A stretch of DNA of 64,000 nt from Aedes albopictus (taxonomy: Eukaryota > Arthropoda > Insecta > Diptera > Culicidae), in assembly GCF_035046485.1 (NCBI RefSeq), contig NC_085137.1, forward strand, positions 252,858,733-252,922,732, read 5' to 3'. Within the stretch, counting starts at the first letter, position 1. Each line of letters begins with the position of its first letter. Positions 21,804 to 33,195 of the stretch are shown here, one piece after another. The notes under the pieces are model-generated. The model was not told the origin of the DNA. It searched no databases and saw only the letters and a list, made by a program, of their open reading frames with translations. Position numbers and translations under genes: made by a program.

Positions 21804-23653
21804 ATGGCAGGAATTAAGTTGGTACAGGCAAACCTTCATCACGCAAAAGGTGCTTCTGCTGTGTTGAGTCGAAGGTTTAAAAAAGAAGGACTGGAAGTGG
21901 CGCTTATTCAAGAGCCGTGGTCCAATGAACGAAAGATTCTTGGTGTTCTGACACAAAATAAACTATTTTATAATGAGCAACAAGATTCTCCCAGAACCGC
22001 TGTCTTAGTACGCAAAACGTTAAAATGCTATCCTATTACACAGTTTATCAGAAAGGACATTGTTGCGGTCATGGTAGAGGTACCAACCACTAGAGGTAAA
22101 ACTGAGATCGCTGTGGCTTCAGCTTACTTTCCTGGTGATGTTCCTGAGGTACCTCCTCCTGAGATCGCATCATTTGTTCAATTCTGTAAAGAAAACAACA
22201 AATCGTTTATCATTGGCTGTGACGCCAATGCGCATCACACGGTTTGGGGTAGAACGGATATTAACAGTCGAGGTGAGTCACTATTAGAGTATCTGTCTTC
22301 CAACAATATAGACATTTGCAATAATGGTGATAAACCTACTTTCTCTAATGTAATCAGACAAGAGGTCTTGGATCTAACACTGTGCAATGCTGCAATCTTT
22401 GACAAGATCACAAACTGGCACGTGTCAGATGAGATTTCTCTATCTGATCATAAACACATAATCTTCAATTGGAGTGGTGGAGATTACTCTAGAACCGCAT
22501 TTAGAAATCCCAGGAGGACAAACTGGGATCAATATGTAGAATTGTTGAATACGCATTCATCTACAATGGGAGAAACTATTGATTCAACCCAAAAGTTGGA
22601 ATCATTTTCTCAAAGGGTAAATGAAAGTATCATCAATTAACTTAACGGAAGTTGTCCCACCATACAACCGTCTTCTACTAGAGACGTGCCATGGTGGAAC
22701 TTTAAACTGGATCGCCTTAGAAAATTTTCTCGTAAAATGTTCAATAGAGCGAAACAAACGGAAGATTGGACTCAGTACAGGAAAGCCCTGACTGAGTACA
22801 ACAACGAAATACGAAAATCTAAAAGAAAGTCTTGGATGCTGACATGTGAAAACATAAACAGCACTCCTGTAGTTGCAAGACTACAGAAAACGCTCGCAAA
22901 AGATCATTCAAATAAATTGGGAAACCTGAAGCGCAACGATGGAGCTTTTACCAAAACTCCTCGTGAAACTTTGGATTTAATGATGGAAACCCAATTTCCG
23001 GGTTCGGTTCTAAGTGTGGATTCCAATGATACTATATCTCTGGAAGGTGAAGGATGTCCTAGTATAAACTCTTCAGAGTCAACTAGTACAATAAACACCA
23101 CCTCAGATTTAGCTGATGAAATCTTCACGAAGGCCAGAGTGGAAAATGCAATTAGATCTTTTCAGCCTTTTAAATCTGCAGGAGTTGATGGAATATTTCC
23201 AGCACTGATTCAAAATGGAGAAGCGGTGTTGGTTCCATCACTAATTGAGATGTTCAAGGCTAGTTTAAGATTGAATTACGTTCCATCAAAATGGAGACTT
23301 GTAAAAGTTATCTTTATACCAAAAACGGGGAAGCGAGACAAGACGCATCCCAAAACATACAGGCCAATTAGTATTTCTTCAGTTTTGTTGAAGCCTATGG
23401 AAAAGGTTTTGAAGGATTTTATCAATTCTTACATAAAAGAGCATCCCCTATCTGACTTCCAGTTTGCTTATCAATCTGGTAAGTCAACGGTTACAGCACT
23501 TCATTCGCTAGTAACAAAAGTGGAAAAAACGTTTTCAGCAAAAGAAATAGCTCTATGCGCCTTTTTAGACATAGAAGGAGCATTTGATAATGCCTCCTAT
23601 TCATCTATGAAGCGTGCCATGGAGAACAAAAACTTCGACCAATGTATTGCGCA
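21804..23653 (+). pseudogene. LOA ORF2: endonuclease and start of reverse transcriptase
   Basis: Residues ~1-225 are an APE-type endonuclease (IQEPW, GCDANAHH, SDHKHI). The frame is cut by one in-frame TAA at 22638 and then continues without shift through a linker into the reverse transcriptase N-terminal half (KSAGVDGI, YRPISISSVLLK, AFLDIEGAFDNAS). The endonuclease nicks target DNA to prime reverse transcription. A MITE at 23654 ends the frame. A single stop in otherwise conserved coding suggests fairly recent inactivation. Confidence 0.85.
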
Positions 23654-23874
23654 GTTCCCACCCAACTGGACCCCTTTCGCAGTTAGTATAAGTGCGGGAT
23701 CGTGAATAAAACTGCGATTTGGCATCGAATCGTTTCGGTGTCTTCTGCGCACTTATTCAGCACTTTGTAATGCATAAGTGCGCAGAAGACACCGACACGA
23801 TTCGATGCAAAATCGCAGTTTTATTCACGATCCCGCACTTATACTAACTGCGAAAGGGGTCCAGTGGGGTGGGA
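23654..23874. mobile_element. Palindromic MITE inside the LOA reverse transcriptase
   Basis: The ends TTCCCACCCMACTGGACCCC are inverted and the arms pair almost throughout (for example TGCGCAGAAGACACCGA). It is flanked by ATTGCGCA and AATGCGCA, an 8-bp duplication with one mismatch, suggesting hAT-type mobilisation. Confidence 0.82.
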
Positions 23875-24144
23875 AATGCGCAATATCATACATTGGATTT
23901 ATACTGTGCTTGCAAAAAGAGAAATCACCTCTGAGCTGAGAAGTTCTTCTATAACAGTAAGGACAACGAAAGGTTGCCCTCAAGGAGGAGTCCTCTCACC
24001 ACTATTGTGGTCCTTAGTTGTAGACGATCTTCTAAGAAGCTTGAAGGAAAAAGGTTTCGAAGTTGTGGGCTTTGCAGACGATATAGTCATAATAGTGAGA
24101 GGAAAGTATGACAAAACTGTTTCGGAGAGAATGCAAAGGGCCCT
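23875..24144 (+). pseudogene. LOA ORF2: reverse transcriptase catalytic segment
   Basis: The frame after the MITE encodes GCPQGGVLSPLLW and the catalytic GFADDIVII motif, then ends at a nested insertion starting at 24145. Bases 23998-24144 are repeated at 24692-24838 as part of the tandem duplication. Confidence 0.85.
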
Positions 24145-25385
24145 TTTTTTCTGTTCGGGTGAGCCACTGCGACCAGTATTTAGATCTTTTGTGGCATTAC
24201 CCGTATCCTTAGTATTTAGTGCATGTCGTACTACTCCATTGTCATTGAGAGGCAATGAAGCATCGATTTCTGTACAGTTTCTGTTTTGTTATCCCAGAGG
24301 TGTAAGAAATCGATTGCGATGAAAAGGTTCCGTTATCATAGAGATTTAAATCCCAGTGAAAGAGCGCCCCTGATCAAACACAATCTTTTTGAATTCAGAG
24401 AAAAACAAAACGGTGGTACTGATATTTATCCATGCATCGGAACTCTAGCCCCATCCATGTCTTGCTTCTAGTTTAGTCCCAGGACAACAAAGAAAAACCC
24501 GGGACTTTAGGCTAGTTGCAAAACTCTGTCAAATTAGAGAATGTGTTCTGCAATAAGAATGCACGTGAGTCCTTGAATTACCAGAACTTAACAGTCCTTG
24601 ATAGGTTAGTACGCAATCAGATACGTAAAGACACATTCCACGCGTTACGTTTTGCGCGAGAATCAAACTTTTGCTTCCAAAAATGGTTATGACCACTATT
24701 GTGGTCCTTAGTTGTAGACGATCTTCTAAGAAGCTTGAAGGAAAAAGGTTTCGAAGTTGTGGGCTTTGCAGACGATATAGTCATAATAGTGAGAGGAAAG
24801 TATGACAAAACTGTTTCGGAGAGAATGCAAAGGGCCCTTTTTTTCTGTTCGGGTGAGCCACTGCGACCAGTATTTAGATCTTTTGTGGCATTACCCGTAT
24901 CCTTAGTATTTAGTGCATGTCGTACTACTCCATTGTCATTGAGAGGCAATGAAGCATCGATTTCTGTACAGTTTCTGTTTTGTTATCCCAGAGGTGTAAG
25001 AAATCGATTGCGATGAAAAGGTTCCGTTATCATAGAGATTTAAATCCCAGTGAAAGAGCGCCCCTGATCAAACACAATCTTTTTGAATTCAGAGAAAAAC
25101 AAAACGGTGGTACTGATATTTATCCATGCATCGGAACTCTAGCCCCATCCATGTCTTGCTTCTAGTTTAGTCCCAGGACAACAAAGAAAAACCCGGGACT
25201 TTAGGCTAGTTGCAAAACTCTGTCAAATTAGAGAATGTGTTCTGCAATAAGAATGCACGTGAGTCCTTGAATTACCAGAACTTAACAGTCCTTGATAGGT
25301 TAGTACGCAATCAGATACGTAAAGACACATTCCACGCGTTACGTTTTGCGCGAGAATCAAACTTTTGCTTCCAAAAATGGTTATG
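23998..25385. repeat. 694-bp tandem duplication
   Basis: 23998-24691 and 24692-25385 appear identical. The unit spans about 147 bp of LOA reverse transcriptase plus about 547 bp of the nested reversed insertion, so it formed after that insertion. Alternatively it could be an assembly artefact from two haplotypes. Confidence 0.9.
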
Positions 25386-26202
25386 TTGTTAAATACTTGC
25401 CAACCAGTATATCAAACGATCAGATTTGATTAGAAGATTCATTTAATGCTTTGCAAATGTGAATTGGAACTTTTTACTTCAAGAAACACCAAGAAATAGA
25501 GCGTAACGGGACACCATCGCAAAAAACGGTAAATTTTGACTCAACGACAAGAAATTTGCTACTTTCTCGGAACATTTATCAAAGTTTCAAATGCTACAAG
25601 AAAAATAGAAGCAATAATCTTCATTTTGGTGCAAAAAGATTAAAAATCGATAGCTGTAGCACTAAAATATCGTTCAACGAAGTTCAAAAAGCACGGTGTA
25701 GAAGTGCGTGGAATGTGTCAAAGCATGTTTGTTTTCCTAACATCAAGTGTAGTCTCGGGTAGGCAAAGTCCGATTCTTTAACTATCAGCAAGGCAGAATA
25801 AATGCAATTTTAGAAACTGTCACCAGTAACAAGGACTTTGTATCATGAATCCTTATTACCAAAACACATTACCCCAACTTGACAAACCGGATGTCACTAG
25901 GGTTCGGTTTGGTAGATCTTGAACCGTAACGCAACACATAAAGGCGATCTACCAACGTTACGGGCTCCGTTAAAGATCGAGCATATTTTAAACCCCCTCA
26001 ACCATTCATCCATCAGCACGGGTCGCCTGACACCTTGGATTGGGGTTCCCTGTTTAGTGGACTTTTACCCCCGGAACAGGTGGTCCGTAGTGTTATTCTT
26101 AGCCAATTGAGACAACCGCTACCGACACTACACAGCTATCTAGGCTGATCGGGAAAAGAAGTTAACATTGATGGTTAACTTCATATGGACCCGAACAGCC
26201 GG
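24145..26202 (-). mobile_element. Reversed LOA-related derivative nested in the LOA element
   Basis: It is flanked by a 15-bp target duplication AATGCAAAGGGCCCT (24130-24144 and 26203-26217). It begins with a T-run (poly-A tail on the minus strand) and ends with a CCGGCTGTTCGGG 5' end. Its last ~170 bp match the 5' UTR of the host LOA element in reverse. Without the internal duplication it is about 1.36 kb and has no recognised ORF, so it is a full-ended, non-autonomous derivative. Confidence 0.8.
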
Positions 26203-27517
26203 AATGCAAAGGGCCCTAAACTATACACATTCATGGTGCATTAAGGAGGGCCTTAGCATCAACCCGTCAAAAGTCGTAATTGTCCCTTTCACTAGGAGAA
26301 GGAAGATCAACCTAAAAGCTTTTCGGCTTGGAGGGATACAAATTCATCCTAGTGATCGAGTCAAATACTTAGATTTGATACTGGATGCTAAACTGAACTG
26401 GAATGCTCAAATCGAGTCCGTGATCGGTAAGGCAACAAGTGCGTTCTGGTTATGCTCCAAAACTATTGGCAGGAAGTGGGGCTTGAAACCAAAAATGATA
26501 ATGTAGATTTATACTGCCATAATCCGCCCAAAAGTGACGTATGCTTCGTTTGTCTGGTGGCGAAAAACAAAAGAGGTTACCACGCAATCAAAGCTTGCGA
26601 AAATTCAACGTCTTGCGTCCATTGCTGTTACAGGTGCGATGCGAAGCACTCCATCAAAAGCTTTAGATGCGATTCTCAATCTGCTACCTTTGCACGAGTA
26701 CGTGCAATTAGAAGCAGAAAAGGAATTGCTGAGACTTGAACGAGTTGAAAAGTTTATGCCAGGTGATCTTGTAGGTCACCTGAGCATTTCACAATACTTC
26801 CAAAATAGGCCAGTAATGAAAATGATTAAAGACTGGATAAACCTGTGGAGAACCATGATGTTCCTTACAAGTTGCACGAAACAACTCGTGCAGATTGGGA
26901 AGTCGGAAATCCCACTGTTCGTCAAGGGTCAATCAAATTCATCACAGATGGCTCAAAAGTTAGAATAAAAACGGGAGCGGGAATCTACGGCCCTGGAATA
27001 CAAATTTCAGTGGCGATGGGACACTATCCTACGGTGTTTCAAGCAGAGATTCTTGCTATTGTGAAATGCGCAAATATCTGCCTTGAGAGAAAATACAGAT
27101 ACGCAAATATTTGTATTTTCTCAGATAGTCAAGCTGCACTAAAAGCATTGTGCGCTTACAAATGTACTTCAAAGCTTGTCTGGGAATGCATTCTTTCACT
27201 GCGCAGGCTGTGCCAAGGGAATTCAGTAAACTTATACTGGGTTCCAGGTCACTGTGGCATTGAAGGAAATGAAATGGCAGACGAGCTTGCTAAAAGTGGT
27301 TCCAATTAACAGTTTGCTGGCCCAGAACCATTCTGTGGTATATCAAACTGTACAAATAAAATGGACCTGAAACGCTGGGCTGAGCAGAGGGTGATATCCA
27401 ATTGGATGGACGTCAAAAATTGCAATCAGTCAAAACGATTTATAACACCAAATGCTTATAAAACCAAAAAGCTCTTAGAGCTCAACAAGAGAGCTCTATG
27501 TACATACACTGGCCTAG
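26203..27517 (+). pseudogene. LOA ORF2: reverse transcriptase C-terminus and RNase H
   Basis: After the nested insertion the frame resumes at MQRALNYTHSW. It shifts near 26506 (26534-26968 encodes MTYASFVWWRKTKE onward) and again near 26900. RNase H follows with its acidic residues in TDGSK, AEILAI, SDSQAAL and GIEGNEMADELA. RNase H degrades the RNA strand of the hybrid. An in-frame TAA lies at 27307. A MITE interrupts the C-terminal tail at 27518. Confidence 0.85.
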
Positions 27518-27736
27518 TAGGGTATCGCGTTACTTGGGCGGTGGCTTCTATGTTCGTCTGTTTTCCACTATAACTCAGTCAATTTTGAACCAATTGACTT
27601 GAAATGTTGTACACGGGTAGATACTATACTTATCTCACCACATTCCAAAAGTTGTGTCAATTGGTTCAAATTTGACTGAGTTATAGTGGAAAACAGACGA
27701 ATATAGAAGCCTACGCCCAAGTGGCGCGATTCCCTA
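27518..27736. mobile_element. TA-flanked palindromic MITE
   Basis: The inverted ends GGGWATCGCGYYACTTGGGC are bordered by TA, with long arms meeting in a short AT-rich loop. The LINE reading frame continues directly on the far side, confirming the boundaries. Confidence 0.85.
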
Positions 27737-27796
27737 CCTGGACACTGCCCGAGCAGGTATCACTTGAAAAATATTGAAAATAAAACATGAATAAAA

Positions 27797-28037
27797 GCCA
27801 AGCTGTGAGACGATTTTACGTCATAGAGTGACCTTATTAAATTTATCCGAATCATTATGAATTATTTAAAGGCCGTTTCATAAGCTGGGCCTTATGGAAA
27901 TCTTAAGGTTATTTGGCTGAGTGAATGATACACTATGCCCAGAGAGTCGAGAAAATTTTCCCGACTGAAACGGGAATCGAACCCGCCGCCTCCGGCTTGG
28001 CGATTCATAGTCTTAACCACCAGACTAACTGGTGACC
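27797..28037 (-). mobile_element. tRNA-derived SINE
   Basis: On the minus strand a pol III A box (TAGTCTGGTGG, 28017-28027) and a perfect B box (GGTTCGATTCC, 27973-27983) head the element. A non-tRNA body follows, including CACTCAGCCAAATAACC. The same body is found at 18579/20752. It may belong to a known Aedes SINE family such as Gecko or Feilai, which I cannot decide. Confidence 0.7.
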
Positions 28038-28255
28038 CCGTGGCTTAATTTCCCCAACGGACGCAGTGGCTTAATTTCCCCAACAGGGGAGGAAAAAAAA
28101 CTGGTGACCCCAGAATTGTACGGCCATCTATCATCTAATTCTAATTCCATCACCCAATTCAAACCACCTTTTCTTTCGATTCCTCATTCCGTTCCGCGTA
28201 GTGTGAACGGAATTAAGAACCGAAAGGAAGTGACTGGAATTAGGTGATGACACGG
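28038..28255 (+). repeat. Short tandem repeat and imperfect inverted repeat
   Basis: GTGGCTTAATTTCCCCAAC occurs twice (about 28040 and 28066). Then TCATCTAATTC and GAATTAGGTGATGA form a weak inverted pair around 28125-28250, possibly an old MITE. Confidence 0.4.
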
Positions 28256-29893
28256 TAAAGCCTGTATCCGCAATAATTGGGTTCTTTAGCGGTATCCGGA
28301 TTATTGCATAATCGGATTCTCCGCCTAAAAATTAGGCGAAATCCAAACTTTCATAATTTTTGGACTCCGGGAACTATTTTTAAAATGCATTTAAAGTTTA
28401 TATAAGGATTTTTTTTTGTTGTTTTGTATCGATTCAACTGTCATTCTATCCACGAAAATTAAAACTGTTTTGTTAATTCACCTATCAAAACAAAGGCATC
28501 TGGATCCAATAAAATCACGTTATACTCAGAAAAATGAGCTCTTTCGGTTAGGCTATAGAAAATAGCAACGTTTTATTCACTAAACAACCCAATTGGGACA
28601 CAGAAATACGGATGTAACTCTGCAATAGATTCATTAAAATTGCTCAAATTTGGCCTGATAACATCTTAGGGTGTGTTCATTTCACCTGCAAAATTTCATG
28701 TGAATCGGTGCAGTATTTTTTTTAAGCAATGAAATAGTAGAACGGTGTGCAATTGAATTTTGTAAGCCTCTAGCACAGACAAACAGACGTAACACTTCGA
28801 ACATTTTTCGATTCAAATTATAGTCCCGGAAACCTGTTCGCCCAATACTAAAAGTACTGAGTTTGGCCGATCATCAACTAGGTGGCGGTAGTGGGCAAAC
28901 GTCAAACTCAAACAAAAACGATGCAAGCGCCACGGGTGACCAGTTGTCCAACTATCAAATTTTTAAATAGACCGTTAAATCGGTGTACGATGGAAAATGT
29001 TAGAGTGTTACGTCTGTTTGTCTGTGCCTCTAGTTTAGCTTCTCTGCGCTGTAACTTTTGAATTTGGCAAAAAAAAGGATTAAATTTTGAACACAAACCA
29101 ATCTACATGTTTTGCATAGGCAAAATTTCAAACAAATCGATGCACTTATTAATAATTTTATAGTCGAAACATGTATTGGGACTGATCGTGATTTTAGCCC
29201 CTCAGACAGACATTATTCAGTACCCATTATTGTTTCGATTGTACTGTTGAAAGTACTATACTAATGCCGATTTTCTTTATTATCCAGTTCCAACCTGGGT
29301 TGGAACTGGATCAGATCACAGTTTCAACCCCAACCCGACTTCGGTTTCGCTTGTACTAAAATTTGTTTGACGTTGGTTGTTTACACATTTTCCGCCAATC
29401 CAGTTCCAACCCAGGTTAAAAAAGAAAAACGGCATAAGCATCACATTTTGCAGGCAAAATTGGCAAATTGGCAGAGAGATTCGAAAGTTATGAATAGGCA
29501 ACGATCGCACATGAAAAACACGAAAAAATTTCACTAACACTCACCCCTATCAACACCTGTAACTTTCAAGCCAATCGATCGAAGTTGATGAAATTTTGTA
29601 AGAAAGTATCTCTATAAATAAGTATCATAACTACTTACGAAATTTCAGAATTATGCTCACAGAACTTTGAAAAAACCATCTATTATGCGAATGAAAATTA
29701 GACATGATTGAACCAAATGCTTAAAACCACGTTTGTTTAACATCCACAGTTAAAAGTAATGCATCAAATTTTATGAAATGTGGCACAAATAATAAACAAA
29801 GAGTTCTCATTTTTTTTGCCCATTTTACAGATTCATGACAGATTTATAGCCGTACCTGTAGCTGTGTCCCGATTATTGCGGATACAGGCTTTA
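28256..29893. mobile_element. 1.6 kb TA element (AAGCCTGTATCCGCAATAAT termini)
   Basis: It is flanked by TA with 20-bp inverted ends. The interior is AT-rich and non-coding, with a hAT-like MITE nested at 28774. It shares the TA-AA start with the elements at 30080 and 59263, but not their termini. Confidence 0.85.
28774..29026. mobile_element. hAT-like MITE (CACAGACAAACAGACGTAAC)
   Basis: The inverted ends CACAGACAAACAGACGTAAC are flanked by CCTCTAG on both sides (7 bp shared, with an 8th base ambiguous). Related terminal fragments occur near 9110 and 45598. Confidence 0.8.
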
Positions 29894-30079
29894 TTACTGT
29901 TTTGTGTAATTGTGCATTTTGGTTATTTCTTGAAAATAAATTCATATTTTTGAAAAAAAAAATGAAATAAAGCAAGTACTGTTATACGAAATTATCATAT
30001 CTTTGATGTTATATATTTGATTGTTAAATTATTGTTTCTCTAAAGACATGTTAAACCGAAATAAAAATAACAATCATAG

Positions 30080-31014
30080 TAAAAACTGGAACGCGCAAAT
30101 TTTGGTAATATATTTTTTTCATAACTTTAGACTACGTACACCAAAATAGCTGATTTTTGGACCAGTAATAGTACATTGTGTGTAGCTTATACCATAAAAT
30201 ATTCATCAAAATCGGTTTAGTATTTGCAGAGATATTGTTGAATCCTGAGATCTGCAATTTTAAAGTTTTGTACAAAGCGCTCCATAATAAAATTTTGGCA
30301 ATTTAAGGACAGTAAAGCACAATTTTGATTATAGAACTACCAATACTGCTCCGATTCTTATGAAAATTTTACAGTATAATACTATTATAAAAATATGTTC
30401 TTAGTTAAATTTTGAGCCATTTTGTATGAATACTTTTAAACCTGTAGCAGTTTGAATATGAAAAAAAACTGACCGGGTGCCACTTAAGCAAATATGTAGA
30501 ACTTTGTAACGGTTAGATAAAATTGAATGAAATTTTTATACAACATTTTGACATGCATACTTTACAAACAATTTTTTTTTTCGAAATCGGTTTACTTTTT
30601 CTGGCTATATAAATAAAATAGTAAAAATGTGTTCTTATTTTTGATTCCTCTTTGTCCGAAGCTTTAAAATTGCAGATCTTATACAATGTACTATTACTGG
30701 TTCAAAAACCAGCTATTTTGGTGTACGCAGTCCACTGGCGTAGCCACGGGGGGGGGTTAACCCCCACCCCCCCCCCCCCCCCAGAGCCAAAATTTGTGGA
30801 ACAAAATTTCAGTATAAAGCGCTTTGCGACGAAAAAATTTTTCGGCTGCGCCACTATTTTTAAACCATGAATACAATTACTCCTTACTGTTTACAAAAAG
30901 TTATTATTGACCGTTAAAAACCTCTCCCAGAGACAATTTCTGGCTACGCCACTGACGCAGTCTACAGTTATGTGAAAAAATTGTATAACCAAAGTTTGCG
31001 CGTTCCAGTCTTTA
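30080..31014. mobile_element. TA element (AARACTGGAACGCGC termini)
   Basis: It is flanked by TA with inverted ends ACTGGAACGCGCAAA. Next to the ends lie ACACCAAAAYAGCTGATTTT and ATCAAAATCGGTTTAGTATT modules that also form the 379-bp units of the unrelated-ended element at 59263. It is interrupted by a hAT-like MITE at 30733. Confidence 0.83.
30733..30954. mobile_element. hAT-like MITE (CACTGGCGTAGCC)
   Basis: The ends are CACTGGCGTAGCC and GGCTACGCCACTG, with a perfect 8-bp duplication ACGCAGTC (30725-30732 and 30955-30962). G and C runs lie near the left end. A truncated copy is at 1338. Confidence 0.88.
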
Positions 31015-31067
31015 TAAATAGATTCTAACATTCATTTGTTGCCAAGTCATCCCAAATCCGTTAAAGC

Positions 31068-31564
31068 ACAGAGAACAGACATCCAAGTCCAGTTCCTAAG
31101 CTGTGTAAGGAATTTAACGGTCATTTGAAATGGCAACACAAGTGGCAACTTCGTGGTGGCGCTGCTGTCACAAAGTTCCCACGCTGTTATCGGTGGTGAA
31201 TATAAAACTTATCTAGATATTAAGTGTCCAGTTCAAAACCGAATTAGCGACATTTTTTCTTTGACTTCCGCTGCTTTTGCCTTGCGTTAAACACAATGTC
31301 GGAAGTGGGACGCTGTGTTGTAAACCTGATGCTCTATACAGCGCCCCACTTCCGACATTGTGTTTAACGCAAGGCAAAATCAGCGGAAGTCAAAGAAAAA
31401 ATGTCGCTAATTCGGTTTTGAACTGGAACCATAATATGCGTATTCACCACTGACTGTGGCAATTTGCCGCATAGGTGACACTAGTGTTGTCAACGCTAAA
31501 AAAATTGAATCCTTACACAGCATTCGAGAAAATTTTCTATAGGCTTGGATGTCTGTTCTCTGTG
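31068..31564. mobile_element. hAT-like MITE (ACAGAGAACAGACATCCAAG)
   Basis: The inverted ends are flanked by GTTAAAGC at 31060-31067 and 31565-31572. Its middle (about 31190-31449) is a second palindrome with GTGGTGAATA ends and long arms around ACAATGTCGGAAGTGGG, probably a nested MITE. Confidence 0.82.
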
Positions 31565-31704
31565 GTTAAAGCACGCAAAAGGCAATAATCGACTATAATT
31601 AAATTATTGAAAAAACCCTGATATACCTATTTTGTATTATTAATCATACATGGGTCAAAGGACTCACCAATTTTTAGACATATTTAATGTACACAAAAAT
31701 TGCA

Positions 31705-31723
31705 TACTTTTCCAGCTTCGACG
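31705..31723 (+). promoter_or_regulatory. Splice acceptor and leader of BTB gene 2
   Basis: ACTTTTCCAG ends at 31715, followed by CTTCGACG and the ATG. Spacing (8 nt) and part of the leader sequence are the same as in gene 1. Confidence 0.6.
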
Positions 31724-32926
31724 ATGGAACTAATAAACTCGGGATTCGCCAGCTACGTAAAGAAGATATCCGAGGACAACTCGCTTTGTGATATTACGAT
31801 CATTGTGGACAACGATGAAAAGTCTCCAGATAATGTCCGGGAAACTGTCCCCGTTCAAGCTCATCGGCTCGTGCTGTCAGTAATGTCCGGTTTCTTCCAC
31901 AAAATGTTCAACGATAATCTTATTAAAGTCAATCAACCGAACATCCGGCTCGCTGGGGTGCCTTACTCCATCTTTCAAAAATGCTTGAGATTCATGTACC
32001 GGGGTTTCGATGACACGCTGTCCAGCATGACTTTGGAAGACGGTATCAAGTTCTATAAGATTGCAAGGATGCTCCTGATGGACACGAAGGTACAACAATG
32101 TTACTCCAAGTGGATCACGAAAAATATCAATAAGTGGGAAAGTCAGTTATGGACCATCTTTTCAATGGCCGTAAAATATGATTTGCAGGAAGTGGTGCTG
32201 CATTGCAAGAACTACGTCACAGATGTGGCCGGCGAATTGCTCTTCTTCGACGAATTTCGTACAGTTCCATTGTCCATTGTGCAAATGTTGTTGTCATGCG
32301 AAAATATGAACTGCACCCAAGCAGAACTGAAGAAGGCAATCAAATGCTGGATCTCGGCCAACCAGATCGATGATCACGTCGCAAATGAACTGCTAAACTC
32401 TGTCCGGTCAAAGAAGGATCCGCTCTTCAAAGGTGAAGAAGTGAAGTTTTACAATAGCATGAAAGTCAAGGTGTTGGAAGTTGAAAAGCAGAGCACTACT
32501 AGTCCTGCAAAGTACGCAACGGAGCACAGCTATTCATCGGAACTATGCTTCCGGAAAAGCGTTGCGTTTGTAGGCTTAACAGTCTTTTTCGAACGGAAGT
32601 GGGCTTTTACGCAAGAAATCCAAATGAAACCAATCGAATTGGATGTACAGATCTCCAAACTATGGGGAAGCTATGGAAAGGTGCAAAGCTTGGAAAGGAC
32701 TACCGTCGTAGACATAGGGAACTTATTGACGCAACGCAGCGCACACAAGGTGAGCATATTTTTCCCGGAAATCAGGTGCGACCCGTATACGCAGTACAAA
32801 TTCTGCTTCCGCTGGAAAGGTGAAGGAGTACAACCCGTACTGCACATGTTTGGACCGATAGCACACGATCTGGCAACGGCAGGTGAATCACTCATATGGA
32901 GCATCTACAAGCAACAAGTACTGTAA
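31724..32926 (+). CDS. BTB/BACK-domain protein, gene 2
   Basis: The frame encodes 400 residues and is intronless. I start at the ATG at 31724 because it follows the splice acceptor and aligns with gene 1; the frame extends 24 bp upstream without an ATG. It has a BTB domain (CDITIIVD, AHRLVLSVMSGFFHKMF, LRFMYRGFDD), a BACK region (KWITKNINKWESQLWTI, FRTVPLSI, AIKCWISAN) and a C-terminal beta-type domain (VSIFFPEI, YKFCFRWKGEG). It is homologous to gene 1 over its whole length, roughly half identical in the BTB-BACK part by eye. It lacks gene 1's acidic insert and WG/Asp-Ser tail. A role as a cullin-3 adaptor is plausible from the family only. Confidence 0.88.
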   Translation: MELINSGFASYVKKISEDNSLCDITIIVDNDEKSPDNVRETVPVQAHRLVLSVMSGFFHKMFNDNLIKVNQPNIRLAGVPYSIFQKCLRFMYRGFDDTLSSMTLEDGIKFYKIARMLLMDTKVQQCYSKWITKNINKWESQLWTIFSMAVKYDLQEVVLHCKNYVTDVAGELLFFDEFRTVPLSIVQMLLSCENMNCTQAELKKAIKCWISANQIDDHVANELLNSVRSKKDPLFKGEEVKFYNSMKVKVLEVEKQSTTSPAKYATEHSYSSELCFRKSVAFVGLTVFFERKWAFTQEIQMKPIELDVQISKLWGSYGKVQSLERTTVVDIGNLLTQRSAHKVSIFFPEIRCDPYTQYKFCFRWKGEGVQPVLHMFGPIAHDLATAGESLIWSIYKQQVL

Positions 32927-33189
32927 GATAACGATATTATGTATGCCCTTAGTTCAATCTCCTGCCCTACCTAAGGATCGGGATGTTTTCTTATTTTCTG
33001 GTGCACTGGACGTCAATTGTCCTTTTGAATTGGATCTTGATTTTATTACCTTGATATTTTATGTTTACCATAAGTGGATTTTCATTGTTATTTCCGTTAT
33101 TTCTATATTTGTACCGTTACCGCAGGTACTATCTACTATGTAATGTAAACTTTTGCAAGTTTTGTTTGTTTTATTACATTGATGTCCTA

Positions 33190-33195
33190 AATAAA
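33190..33195 (+). terminator. Polyadenylation signal of BTB gene 2
   Basis: AATAAA lies about 265 bp after the stop codon, followed by another TAAATAA. It is the only canonical signal near the gene end. Confidence 0.5.

Larger units (their letters stand above)
21408..27790 (+). mobile_element. LOA-clade (Lian-like) LINE, degraded
   Basis: A non-LTR retrotransposon with endonuclease, reverse transcriptase and RNase H in order. RNase H together with this endonuclease type points to the LOA clade, known in Aedes. The 5' UTR begins near CCGGCTGTTCGGG (21411). No separate ORF1 is evident before the ORF2 ATG at 21804. The copy is dead: in-frame stops, frameshifts near 26506 and 26900, two MITEs, and a reversed LINE-derived insertion with an associated tandem duplication. 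The ORF2 frame resumes after the last MITE and stops at 27788-27790. Confidence 0.85.

Noticed and set aside
27960..28037. Functional tRNA gene on the minus strand
   Set aside because: Pol III boxes are good, but the acceptor stem does not close and a SINE body follows; called a SINE.
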